64,000 nucleotides of DNA from Lewinellaceae bacterium (GTDB lineage: Bacteria; Bacteroidota; Bacteroidia; Chitinophagales; Saprospiraceae), in contig JACJYL010000001.1 of the NCBI GenBank assembly GCA_020636105.1, forward strand, positions 3,162,001 to 3,226,000. The letters are read 5' to 3'. A program made the position numbers and the translations under genes. Shown here piece after piece: positions 42,918-51,666 of the stretch. Below the pieces are notes generated by a model. That model did no database searches. It worked only from the letters and a program-made list of their open reading frames with translations, and was not told the origin of the DNA. How positions within the stretch are numbered: position 1 is the stretch's first letter; each line of letters begins with the position of its first letter.

Positions 42918-43808
42918 ATGGAAAGAAGAAACCTTTTAAAAATCGGCACCCTAAGTGCTCTTTTTCCTTTTTTACCCCATTTCAGTGCTGCAAACACCTG
43001 TGACCCCACCACCGAGGATATCCAGGGCCCTTTTTATAGCCCCAATGCGCCCGTCAGGAATAAAATTTCTCCTGAAGGTGCCGTAGGAACGGTGCTCTTC
43101 CTGACCGGCACGATTTATTATAACGATTGTGAAACGCCTATCCCGATGGCAAACCTGGACGTATGGCAGGCCGACGACGGCGGAGCCTATGATAATGTAG
43201 GGTACAACTTCAGAGGAAAATTCGATACCGACCCAATGGGCAATTACGCCATGGAAACGGTTTTGCCGGGGAAATACCTGAACGGGAGTGCCTTTCGCCC
43301 CCGTCACATCCACTTTAAGATCGCCGCTGCAGGAGGGGGCACGCTAACCACCCAATTGTACTTTGAAGGCGACACTGATATTGCCGGCGACCCATGGGCT
43401 TCTGATGACAGTGCGGAAGGACGCATCATTCCCCTGACGGAAGATGCCGACGGTAACCTCCACGGCGTATTTGATGTTTCGCTGGATATCGTTCCCGTTA
43501 TCAATTCGAATACCGATATCAACCTGGATGCCGGCACTAGAATCCTCAACATAAGTCCGAACCCCATGACAGATTCGGGCCAGGTACGGGTAACCATCGT
43601 GGAAAAGACGAACCTTTCCCTTGATATTTTTTCCATCAACGGCAGAAAAGTCAGAAATATCCATCAGGGAACAGTGCCCGCCGGCATACAGGCTTTTGAA
43701 TTGGACCATTTGAGCAAGGAAGGCATAAAACTCAGCGCCGGCATTTACATCATTCAATTGATGGCCAACAACATTTTGGTGGATGCCAAACGGTTTATGA
43801 TTCTTTAA
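42918..43808 (+). CDS. Secreted intradiol ring-cleavage dioxygenase with Tat-like signal and T9SS tail
   Basis: 296 residues. N-terminus MERRNLLKIGTLSALFPFLP has a Tat-like twin-arginine motif (RRNLLK). The intradiol dioxygenase core is complete: Fe(III) ligands Tyr91 (GGAYDN), Tyr120 (LPGKY), His130 and His132 (RPRHIHF). Residues about 207-296 form a T9SS sorting domain (LNISPNPMTDSGQVRV, LDIFSINGRKVR, LSAGIYIIQLM). It would open catechol-like aromatic rings outside the cell. Its stop overlaps the end of the convergent kinase gene by 14 bp. Confidence 0.92.
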   Translation: MERRNLLKIGTLSALFPFLPHFSAANTCDPTTEDIQGPFYSPNAPVRNKISPEGAVGTVLFLTGTIYYNDCETPIPMANLDVWQADDGGAYDNVGYNFRGKFDTDPMGNYAMETVLPGKYLNGSAFRPRHIHFKIAAAGGGTLTTQLYFEGDTDIAGDPWASDDSAEGRIIPLTEDADGNLHGVFDVSLDIVPVINSNTDINLDAGTRILNISPNPMTDSGQVRVTIVEKTNLSLDIFSINGRKVRNIHQGTVPAGIQAFELDHLSKEGIKLSAGIYIIQLMANNILVDAKRFMIL

Positions 43809-46248
43809 CGATACGGGGAAGGGTAAAGTAAAATGCGGCGCCTTTCCCCGGTTCAGATTCGACCCAGATCCGGCCATTGTGCTGATCGATGATCTTTTTG
43901 CAGATCGCCAGGCCAAGGCCTGTACCGTCGAATTGTTCTTTCGTGTTGAGCTGCTGGAACAAGACGAAGATTTTTTCATGAAATTCAGCATCAATCCCTA
44001 TCCCGTTGTCTTTGACAGAAAATTCCCATTCCTTTTCAGTTGCCCTGCCTGAAATAAAAATTTCAGGGGGCACCCCTTTTTTGTGAAATTTCATGGCATT
44101 GATGATAAGATTCTGAAAAACCTGCCAGATTTTTGTGCGATCCCCCCGAATTTCGCCAGGAAAAACATCCCCGAGCTTTATCACGGCATTATGCTCTTCA
44201 ATATCAGCACTCATGGTGGCCAACAGGCTCTTCAGCAGATGATTTACATCCAAAATGGTTGGATTGAAGCCCTTGCTCTTTACTTTTGAATAGTCCAGCA
44301 AATCCTCAATGAGGTTTTGTATTTCGTTGGCCCCATTAGCGATGAAGTCCAGGAATTTTTGCTCTTCTTCATCCAGCTTGGCCCCTGCCCTGGTTTTAAG
44401 GAGTCCCGTAAAACTATTAATCGTTCTCACCGGGGATTTCAGATCATGGGAAGCGATATAGGCAAAATTTTCCAGCCTCACGTTGGATTCTATCAAACGA
44501 TGGAGCTCCTCATTTTGCTTATTGAGGATTTCCATATTTTCCATGATAATTTTTTCCTGGGCCTTCTTTTCCGTAATGTCGAGGGTGATGCCATTAATGG
44601 CCACCAATTCGTTTTGATCATTGAAAACGGGCTCCCCTTTGCACAATACATACTTAAGGGCCTCATCCGGGATTTCGATTCTATGTTCAAAAACATAACC
44701 TTCTCCCCTGAGGGAAGCTTTTTCCATTAATCTATCCAATGTTGTTAAATCATCCCGGTGAACCCTGCTGCGGAAAGCCTCGTAAAGTTCTTCATTGGGC
44801 GTACCCTCCAGTTTGAAAATCCTGTAGAGTTCTTCAGACCAAATTAATTCCCCTGTTCCCGGAAAAAACTCCCAGCTCCCCATTTTGGAGAGTTTTTGTG
44901 CTTCATTCAGCGCCTTTTCGCTTTTTTTCAATCGCTCTTCATCCTGCTTCCGCTCGGTAATATCTGTCACAAAAATGGTCAGCCCTGTAATATTCCCATC
45001 CAGCGTATAAATGGGAGAATACCTGCTTTCCCAAAAAGTTCTGTACAAAGCTTCGTCGCCATATTCCTCGATAAATAACAATTCCTCTCCTTTCAGAGTA
45101 AGATCAAAATTGGCTTTTGCTTTTTCACGGTCATCAGTGTTTGAAATCAACTCGAGCATATTCATCCCAATCTCAATATCCACTCCCCATATTTTCTTCA
45201 TGGTTTCTTTATGTGAAGTGGTAAAAGCCTTGTAACAATATTCATTATCCAAAGAAAAGATAATGATGCCTTTGGGACTATCGAGGATAGACTGAAGCAA
45301 CTCGTTGTTGGTGCGAAATTTCAACTCGCTTTGTCGCAATTCATCTTCGGATTTCTTCCTTTGGGTGATATCCCTGAGGATGCCCTCGTGGAATATAATC
45401 TTATTGTTTTCATCATAAGTGAAATACCCCTGATCTTCCACCCAAACTTCCGTGCCATCCTTTTTTTTCAACCGGTATACTTCCAAATTGCTGGTCAACA
45501 CCTCTTCCCGTTCTTCAGGATGAAAATAAACCGATTCTTTTACGTTCACCGCTTTTAAGGCTTCTTCACTTTCGTACCCCAGTAATTTAACCAAAGCAGG
45601 ATTTGCACTTATGATTTTCCCATCGGGAGTGCTTTTATAAATACAGTCGGAGGTATTTTCAAATAATGTCTTATACCTTTGTTCACTCTCCTCCAGCCCT
45701 TTATAAGCTTTTTCCAGAATGGAAAGATCTTTAATGGTGGCAAAACAATGGGTAATTTCTCCTGAATGGTCTTGTATATTAAAGGTTTCAATAATGGCGG
45801 GAAATCGCTCTCCGTTTTTCCTTTTAAAGGTCAATTCGAAATGATTATCTTCTTTCCCGTATTTTTTCTGTACGGCGGCTCCAATGGTTTCGTATTCTTC
45901 AGGAGGCCAATATGGATAAGGAGGTTTTGTACCGATAAGCTCTTCCTTGTCATAGCCTGTTATAGCACACAAAGTTTCATTAACTACCAGCATTTTGGCT
46001 TCCGTATCAATAATAAAAAATCCATCGGCAAGATTTGAAAGGATCTGATCCTGAAGCGCTTTTTCTTTCCGCAATAAATCAAACTCCAACTCCAACTCAT
46101 GAAGTTTTGACTGCAGTTGAAATACCTTGGCATCTGTCCCCCTGCCAGTTTCGGTTAAATTTGTTGAAGACATTCCTTTTTTCAGGATTGCTCCGGCTTT
46201 ATCCAGCAATACTGATGTAAAAGAATTACCCTTTGTTTTTTTTCCCAC
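43795..46248 (-). CDS. Multi-PAS soluble histidine kinase
   Basis: 817 residues from a GTG at 46248 (an ATG at 46173 is the alternative). No membrane segment. An N-terminal coiled stretch precedes four PAS domains at about 68-175, 190-300, 310-425 and 435-560 (e.g. FIIDTEAKMLVVNETLCAIT; SMGS-type KLSKMGSWEFFPGTGELIWS). A coiled coil leads to HisKA with phospho-His in FAYIASHDLKSPVRTINSF and HATPase with N box NLIINAMKFHKKG, G1 VKDNGIGIDAEF and G2 GTGLGLAICKKI. Orphan: no response regulator adjacent. Overlaps the dioxygenase by 14 bp. Confidence 0.93.
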   Translation of the reverse strand: MGKKTKGNSFTSVLLDKAGAILKKGMSSTNLTETGRGTDAKVFQLQSKLHELELEFDLLRKEKALQDQILSNLADGFFIIDTEAKMLVVNETLCAITGYDKEELIGTKPPYPYWPPEEYETIGAAVQKKYGKEDNHFELTFKRKNGERFPAIIETFNIQDHSGEITHCFATIKDLSILEKAYKGLEESEQRYKTLFENTSDCIYKSTPDGKIISANPALVKLLGYESEEALKAVNVKESVYFHPEEREEVLTSNLEVYRLKKKDGTEVWVEDQGYFTYDENNKIIFHEGILRDITQRKKSEDELRQSELKFRTNNELLQSILDSPKGIIIFSLDNEYCYKAFTTSHKETMKKIWGVDIEIGMNMLELISNTDDREKAKANFDLTLKGEELLFIEEYGDEALYRTFWESRYSPIYTLDGNITGLTIFVTDITERKQDEERLKKSEKALNEAQKLSKMGSWEFFPGTGELIWSEELYRIFKLEGTPNEELYEAFRSRVHRDDLTTLDRLMEKASLRGEGYVFEHRIEIPDEALKYVLCKGEPVFNDQNELVAINGITLDITEKKAQEKIIMENMEILNKQNEELHRLIESNVRLENFAYIASHDLKSPVRTINSFTGLLKTRAGAKLDEEEQKFLDFIANGANEIQNLIEDLLDYSKVKSKGFNPTILDVNHLLKSLLATMSADIEEHNAVIKLGDVFPGEIRGDRTKIWQVFQNLIINAMKFHKKGVPPEIFISGRATEKEWEFSVKDNGIGIDAEFHEKIFVLFQQLNTKEQFDGTGLGLAICKKIIDQHNGRIWVESEPGKGAAFYFTLPRIVKES

Positions 46249-46593
46249 TGGATCATTTTATTTTCTGGCTGCAAGGACGGATAACCAATAACTTAATGTA
46301 GAAAGTAAAAACATCAAACAAATGACAATCAATACCTTACAAATAGTATATTGTTTTCTTGAGCCTGTGGCTATTCCTCAATGAAGATGTTCTGAATTAC
46401 AAAAATGCCTCAAGTCTATGATAAGACCCAGGGAGAAAGGGGAAATTCAACTCCTGTCTTTAAATTTTATTGAGGAAACTTAAATACTCGAAAGGGTAGC
46501 ACAAAAATGCAAAATTCCGGGGGATTTTTAAAATAAAAACCTTGAAATAGGATAAAAACGTCATTTAAATCGAGAATAGCCCCTTTTTTGTGT
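46249..46593. other. Intergenic region, no feature recognised
   Basis: 345 bp between the pseudouridine synthase gene end (minus) and the kinase start (minus). AT-rich. It must hold the kinase promoter, but I see no good TAnnTTTG box and no repeat. Confidence 0.4.
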
Positions 46594-47283
46594 TTAAAAC
46601 CCTAAAAAGGAGTGTACTCTTTTGAATTCTTCGTTTAAAGGGGCCTGAATGGAAAATGGCTCACCCGTTACCGGATGAGTGAGTTTCATTTCAGCGGCAT
46701 GCAATAACATGGTCATCATGTTCCATTTTTCTTTAAAAAGTTTATTCTGTCTGTTACATCCATGGGGGCGGTCACCAATAATGGGGTGCATTAAATGAGC
46801 ACAATGCTTGCGAATCTGATGTTGGCGTCCTGTTTCGGGAAAAGCTTCTATAAGGGAATAACGTGACGTCTGGTGTTTGCCGTAAGGGACATCCACTTCT
46901 GTTGTTTTGAGCAATCGGAAACGGGTAAAGGCTTCCTGCTTTTTGCCGCGGTCATTGGTCAGCGGATAATCCAATTCCACTGCTTCGGGAAAATACCCCC
47001 TCACGATGGCCAGGTATTTTTTTTCAATGGCTTTTTCGACAAAAGTATCATGTAATAAAGCGGCCGAATGGGCGTCCAGCGCAAAGAGCAACACCCCTGA
47101 TGTTTTTCGGTCGAGCCGATGGGCAGGAAAAACGTGCTGACCGATTTGATCCCGCAAGAGCTGCATGGCAAAAACGTCTTCACCCGCTGCGATCGAAGAT
47201 CGATGCACCAGCAATCCATTGGGTTTGTTGACCGCAATAAGATGTTCATCCCGATAAATGATGTCCAATGCCTCAGGTTCCAA
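46594..47283 (-). CDS. truC: RNA pseudouridine synthase, TruC-like (RluA family)
   Basis: 229 residues from a TTG at 47283; a stop lies just upstream in frame, so no ATG start is possible. Catalytic Asp in the family motif HRLDRKTSGVLLFA (about 55-68), plus ALLHDTFVEKAIEKKYLAIV and TGRQHQIRKHCAHL. Length and sequence are closest to TruC, which makes pseudouridine 65 in tRNA; other RluA types are possible. The direct repeats at 47299 begin 16 bp upstream of its start. Confidence 0.88.
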   Translation of the reverse strand: MEPEALDIIYRDEHLIAVNKPNGLLVHRSSIAAGEDVFAMQLLRDQIGQHVFPAHRLDRKTSGVLLFALDAHSAALLHDTFVEKAIEKKYLAIVRGYFPEAVELDYPLTNDRGKKQEAFTRFRLLKTTEVDVPYGKHQTSRYSLIEAFPETGRQHQIRKHCAHLMHPIIGDRPHGCNRQNKLFKEKWNMMTMLLHAAEMKLTHPVTGEPFSIQAPLNEEFKRVHSFLGF

Positions 47284-47298
47284 TAGTTAAAAGTTTTG

Positions 47299-47366
47299 TA
47301 GCCCGAGACGACACCTTTTTGCTCCGCACTTTGCCTTGCACGAAGATGTCACCTCGAAAGCCCAAT
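47299..47366. repeat. 68-bp direct repeat, copy 1
   Basis: This segment (starts TAGCCCGAGACGACACC, ends GAAAGCCCAAT) is nearly identical to 47401-47469: one base missing and one changed. Its ends are partly inverted to each other (CCCGAGACGACACC against GATGTCACCTCG), so each unit may form a stem. Confidence 0.85.
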
Positions 47367-47400
47367 GATGTTGAGAAAAATACACTTTTATAGATCAATT

Positions 47401-47469
47401 TAGCCCGAGACGACACCTTTTTGCTCCTGCACTTTGCCTTGCTCGAAGATGTCACCTCGAAAGCCCAAT
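47401..47469. repeat. 69-bp direct repeat, copy 2, with extra inverted tail
   Basis: Second copy of the 47299 unit, 34 bp further. A tail at about 47472-47488 (GAAGATGTCGCCTCGGG) is the inverted match of the unit's start (CCCGAGACGACACC, 12 of 14). It lies just beyond the DUF1456 stop codon, giving a REP-like or terminator-like stem. Confidence 0.8.
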
Positions 47470-47497
47470 CACGAAGATGTCGCCTCGGGAAAGATGT

Positions 47498-47965
47498 TCA
47501 TTTTTCTTCTCCCCGGTACTTCACCTGCATTCCATGCAAAAAATTACGCAAAAACTGGTCTTTGCAATCCCGGTACTGACTTTGGTTGGGATTTCGGAAA
47601 AGGGCGCTTATTTCGTGTTTGCTGACGGCCAGATCCACCAGTTTAAACATCTCGAGAATATCTTCATCTTTCAGGTTTAAGGCTATTTTCAATTTCCTGA
47701 AAACGACGTTATTGTTCAGTTTTTTTTCATTTTTAGGGGGCGGGCCTTCTTTTTTACCGCGTTTGAGCACAATAAATCCGTTGAGGAAAACAGAGAATTC
47801 GTGATCATAAATCCCCTTGAAGGCCGGATCGTCCTCTTTTTTCAACCAGTCGCTTATCTGTGCCCGGGTAGCTTCCCCCCCGGCCAGGGCGAAAATCTCC
47901 ATCATTTTCGAATCGCTGAGATCAAAAGTGTACCGTATGCGGCGAAGGATATCGTTGTTGTTCAT
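47498..47965 (-). CDS. DUF1456 family protein (YehS-like)
   Basis: 155 residues from ATG 47965 (MNNNDILRRIRYTFDLSDSK); an upstream start at 48004 would overlap the previous gene and adds unrelated residues. Two copies of the DUF1456 helical repeat: about 1-65 and 85-150 (NNNVVFRKLKIALNLKDEDI). Linker region is Lys/Pro rich. Function unknown in the family. It is 2 bp after the MocA-like gene and closes the molybdenum hydroxylase operon. Confidence 0.9.
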   Translation of the reverse strand: MNNNDILRRIRYTFDLSDSKMMEIFALAGGEATRAQISDWLKKEDDPAFKGIYDHEFSVFLNGFIVLKRGKKEGPPPKNEKKLNNNVVFRKLKIALNLKDEDILEMFKLVDLAVSKHEISALFRNPNQSQYRDCKDQFLRNFLHGMQVKYRGEEK

Positions 47966-47967
47966 GA

Positions 47968-48606
47968 TTATTTTTTTTGTGACATTTGAGCCCCCGATTC
48001 CCACTCGGCGGGCGTATTGAAGTTTAATAAAATGACCTCCGTGGAAACCGGTAGTGATACGATTTCCGCGGCATCTGTTTGTTTTATTTGAACATCCAGA
48101 CGCGACTGTTTATCCGCCGCATCAAGGAATTTTAGTTTTTCCCAAAACGCATATTTCAATTTAACGGGATGACCGTTTTTCCCTTCATAATTGGGCAGCA
48201 CGATCAACCCCTCCTGATCTGTTATTTGCTGAAGTTCCTCCCAGTTGAGCAAAGGCGTATCAATTGGATGGACCAGTATATCCGGGAAACCGGGAATATG
48301 GCGGATCACTTTTTGAAGGGTCGAAAACGGCCCCGGTGAAGGGGTTTCATTTATGACAACGATCACCTTCATTCCCAGGAAAAGAAACGGTTTTTTTACC
48401 GCGGCTTCAAACCAGTCAATGGCCTCAAAATAGTCCTGATGCTGAAAACCCAGTCCGATGTAAACGGTTTTAATGGAAGTCAGGGAAATCCTGCGCAATT
48501 GCTCGAGTATCCAAAAGGTTTCTTTGAATGGAAGCAGGCCTTTGGGCATCCCCATTCTTTCCGATTTCCCCCCGGCGAGTAAAACAAAAACAGGATTGTT
48601 TTCCAT
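47968..48606 (-). CDS. MocA/MobA-like nucleotidyltransferase
   Basis: 212 residues. NTP-binding loop LLAGGKSERMGMPKGLLPF at about 9-27, and HPIDTPLL near 114-121 for metal binding. Next to a molybdenum hydroxylase operon it most likely adds CMP (MocA type) to the molybdopterin cofactor of those enzymes, or GMP (MobA type). It begins 3 bp after the large subunit gene and is therefore translationally linked. Confidence 0.88.
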   Translation of the reverse strand: MENNPVFVLLAGGKSERMGMPKGLLPFKETFWILEQLRRISLTSIKTVYIGLGFQHQDYFEAIDWFEAAVKKPFLFLGMKVIVVINETPSPGPFSTLQKVIRHIPGFPDILVHPIDTPLLNWEELQQITDQEGLIVLPNYEGKNGHPVKLKYAFWEKLKFLDAADKQSRLDVQIKQTDAAEIVSLPVSTEVILLNFNTPAEWESGAQMSQKK

Positions 48607-48609
48607 AGC

Positions 48610-50787
48610 CTAAACCAGGTTATGATCAGACAACGGCAAGCTGTAATACCGCTTGCCGGTTGCTTTAAAGATCGCATTGATAATGGCGGGAGCGATAACG
48701 GGCACTCCGGGTTCTCCTACCCCCGTCGGCCGTTCGTTGCTTTCCACTATTTCGACATGAATTTTGGGCGCCTCCGGCATGCGTAACATCTGGTAACTGT
48801 CAAAATTACTTTGTTCAATGGCTCCGTCTTTGGCGGTAATCTTACCATAATAAGTCAGGGACATCCCAAATACTGCCGATCCTTCCAACTGGGATTTTAT
48901 GGTATCTTTATTCACCGCTGTTCCGCAATCAATAACAGTAAATACATTGTGGACTTTTACCTTGCCCTGGATGACTGAGACTTCTACCACAGAGGCCACA
49001 TACGACAAAAAACTGTATTGCACCGCTATTCCATAGGCATGGCCTTCGGGCAAGGTTTTGCCCCATTCCGCATTTTCGGCTGCTTTTTTAAGCACGTATT
49101 TCAACCTTGCGGTATCATATTTGTAGTCACCATCCGTATCTTCCAATCGATCCTCTCCAATCATTTTGAGCCTGAATTCCAGGGGATCCATTCCTGCGGC
49201 ATGGGCCAGTTCATCGGCAAAAACATTGACAGAAAAACCATGGGGAATGTTGATCACCGAACGTAACCATCCTATCCTGACATGAGCGGGAGCTTTTCCG
49301 GTCTCCACCTGCATATTGGGCAGATCATAAGGAATATTGGACGCCGTATGGGTTTCCCAACCCTGGGGCTCATCCGTACCCGGCTCAAAAGTAGATTCGA
49401 TGGACGGGAAGGCAAACCGATGTAACCAACCGGTCACTTTACCGTTTTCGTCGAGTGAAGCTTTCATGTACTGAGCCGATACGGTATGGTAATAACTGTG
49501 TTGAATATCATCCTCTCTGCTCCATATAACCTGAACCGGTGCCTTGATCGCTTTTGAAACCGCCACGGCTTCCACAATGTAATCAGGTTTGGATTTCCTT
49601 CCGAAACCGCCCCCTAAAAACGTAATATTAATGGTCACCTTATCCTCCGCTATTCCCAAATAATCGGCGACCTCCGTTCTGGCCGTTTGCGGATCCTGAG
49701 TAGGCGCCCAGACTTCACAGCTATCACCCTGGACCCATGCCACGGCATTGGGCACCTCCATGGGCGCATGCACCAACAAAGGCGCTTCAAAGCTGCTTTC
49801 AACGATCGTATGAGCCTTTTCAAAAGCACTCTCCACATCCCCGGTTGATTTCTGTACGGTTCCTTTTTTATGCACATTGCCCATGATCTGTTCCATATAT
49901 TTTTCAGAATCATAGTCTTTGTTCTCCCCAAATTTCCATTCCACCTTCAAGGCTTCCTTTCCTTTAAAAGCAGCCCAGGTATTGGTGGCGATTACCGCAA
50001 CCCCGCCCAGGGCACCAAATGGTTTTTCCATCCTTGGAATTTCAATCACGTCCAGTACGCCGTTCACTTTTAAAGCAGCACTTTTGTCAAAAGATTTCAC
50101 CGTCCCGAAGGTTACCGGGCAACGTTGAATGGCGACAAATTTCATATCAGCAATACGTTTATCCAACCCGAAAACAGCACTTCCGTTGGCGTAATTTTCC
50201 ACATCAATACTCGGTAAGGTTTTGCCGATGTATTTAAAATTTTCGGGTGATTTCAAGGTGACTTCTTTCGGAACTTCTAGGGTGGCGGCCATTTCCGCTA
50301 AATCCCCATAACCGATCTTCTTTCCGCTGGTATGCACGACAAAGTGGTTGTCGGCCGTGCATTCACTTTCCGGCACTTCCCATGTTTTTGCGGCGGCCGT
50401 GATGAGCATGGCCTTGAAGGTGGCCCCCACCTTTCTCATGCTTTCGTATAAATAGCGAATACTGCGGGAGCCATCCGTATTTTGATCACCGAATTTGACA
50501 TCCCCAGTGGCCTGCTGTACGGTCACCCGGCTCCAGTCGGCCTCCATTTCATCGGCGATGACGGAAGTCAGGGCTGTTCGGATTCCCTGGCCCATTTCCG
50601 AGCGGGTAGCCACTAAGATCAAACTCCCATCAGGATTCAATTGCACATATAACTTCGGATTGAAAACGAAGGGTTCTTTTTCATCCTCTGAACCTGAATT
50701 AAAATTACAGGACAGGATCAACCCGCCTGAGACCAATCCAATGCTTTTGATAAAATTCCTTCGGCTTATATTTTTTACAGTAATCAT
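48610..50787 (-). CDS. Molybdopterin-binding large subunit, isoquinoline 1-oxidoreductase/aldehyde oxidase type
   Basis: 725 residues. Twin-arginine signal SRRNFIKSIGLVSGGLILSC at 8-27, so it is folded with cofactor and exported. Xanthine-dehydrogenase family signatures: ATRSEMGQGIRTALTSVIAD, FLGGGFGRKSKPDY, GWLRSVINIPHGFSVNVFAD, catalytic Glu in GVGEPGVPVIAPAI near the end. With the small 2Fe-2S subunit it should hydroxylate an N-heterocycle or oxidise an aldehyde, giving electrons to a periplasmic acceptor. Start overlaps the small subunit stop by 4 bp. Confidence 0.94.
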   Translation of the reverse strand: MITVKNISRRNFIKSIGLVSGGLILSCNFNSGSEDEKEPFVFNPKLYVQLNPDGSLILVATRSEMGQGIRTALTSVIADEMEADWSRVTVQQATGDVKFGDQNTDGSRSIRYLYESMRKVGATFKAMLITAAAKTWEVPESECTADNHFVVHTSGKKIGYGDLAEMAATLEVPKEVTLKSPENFKYIGKTLPSIDVENYANGSAVFGLDKRIADMKFVAIQRCPVTFGTVKSFDKSAALKVNGVLDVIEIPRMEKPFGALGGVAVIATNTWAAFKGKEALKVEWKFGENKDYDSEKYMEQIMGNVHKKGTVQKSTGDVESAFEKAHTIVESSFEAPLLVHAPMEVPNAVAWVQGDSCEVWAPTQDPQTARTEVADYLGIAEDKVTINITFLGGGFGRKSKPDYIVEAVAVSKAIKAPVQVIWSREDDIQHSYYHTVSAQYMKASLDENGKVTGWLHRFAFPSIESTFEPGTDEPQGWETHTASNIPYDLPNMQVETGKAPAHVRIGWLRSVINIPHGFSVNVFADELAHAAGMDPLEFRLKMIGEDRLEDTDGDYKYDTARLKYVLKKAAENAEWGKTLPEGHAYGIAVQYSFLSYVASVVEVSVIQGKVKVHNVFTVIDCGTAVNKDTIKSQLEGSAVFGMSLTYYGKITAKDGAIEQSNFDSYQMLRMPEAPKIHVEIVESNERPTGVGEPGVPVIAPAIINAIFKATGKRYYSLPLSDHNLV

Positions 50788-51248
50788 AATGAAGGGTTAT
50801 TTTTTAATTCAACAGAATGATGAATGGCATTTTTGATGCGCTGGTAGGTTCCGCACCGACAGATATTACGCGTCATCGCATTATCGATATCCTCATCGTC
50901 CGGATTACCGTTTGTATTCAATAAGGCGGTTGCGGTGATTAACTGCCCCGGCTGACAAAAGCCACATTGCGGCACATTCAATTCAGCCCAGGATTGTTGC
51001 AACAACTGAAGATTTTCCGTTTCGCCTTCTATCGTAATGATATCTGTTCCCTGGGCGAAGGAAACAGGCAAAAGGCATGAATTGACGGCCTGCCCATCTA
51101 CCAAAACCATACAAGCCCCGCACAGTCCTTTTCCACAACCGTATTTTGTTCCCGTAAATCCAATGACATCCCTAATCGCCCAAAGCAGTGGCATGTTCGG
51201 ATCAACCTCTATCGAGTGCTTTTTCCCGTTGATTTGAAGTGTAATCAT
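50784..51248 (-). CDS. 2Fe-2S small subunit of molybdenum hydroxylase
   Basis: 154 residues. Two 2Fe-2S domains: plant-type GCGKGLCGACMVLVDG with four Cys (about 38-60), and the helical CGFCQPGQ...NICRCGTYQRI domain (about 96-140). It passes electrons from the molybdenum centre. Without its own signal it would be co-exported with the Tat-tagged large subunit. First gene of the four-gene operon. Confidence 0.95.
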   Translation of the reverse strand: MITLQINGKKHSIEVDPNMPLLWAIRDVIGFTGTKYGCGKGLCGACMVLVDGQAVNSCLLPVSFAQGTDIITIEGETENLQLLQQSWAELNVPQCGFCQPGQLITATALLNTNGNPDDEDIDNAMTRNICRCGTYQRIKNAIHHSVELKNNPSL

Positions 51249-51273
51249 AATCTAATAGGTATAGTTGTTTATA

Positions 51274-51450
51274 TTATTCGTTCAATAACCAGGTATTAAA
51301 GCATCTGGCGCCCGAATGTTTAAAAATCATGGTTGGCCGTGCGGGCATAGATCTCATCCCCCTACACCCTGTGCTGCATAAAACGGTGATCAGCAGGAAA
51401 AGAATGGAGAGGGCTGATTTTTTAAAAAGTCTGCCAAACAATGAATTCAT
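51274..51450 (-). CDS. Possible small lipoprotein of unknown function
   Basis: 58 residues from ATG 51450: MNSLFGRLFKKSALSILFLL, then ITVLCSTGC, which fits a lipobox, then a basic tail with one more Cys. It lies 25 bp upstream of the hydroxylase operon on the same strand and might be its first gene. It could also be chance or the remnant of a larger gene; I do not recognise a family. Confidence 0.4.
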   Translation of the reverse strand: MNSLFGRLFKKSALSILFLLITVLCSTGCRGMRSMPARPTMIFKHSGARCFNTWLLNE

Positions 51451-51666
51451 TTTTTTGGAATAGATTTTTGGGTAGTGCTTTGTATTTTTCAAACCCTGGG
51501 GTCACCGGATTTCTCCCGGGCGATGAAGTCATCGTCGTGTTCAGAATCATCTTTTGCCTTCCAGGCTGATCATGCTGAATTTGAAATCCTGCCCTAAGTT
51601 ACATTATTTGGCGAAAAACAGCGCAAGATTAATGGGTGAAATAGCCTTGAGAATAAAGGTCTCCCC

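Noticed and set aside
47966..48004. Longer start of the DUF1456 gene
   Set aside because: It would overlap the MocA-like gene and adds residues unlike the family; ATG 47965 fits both family and operon spacing.
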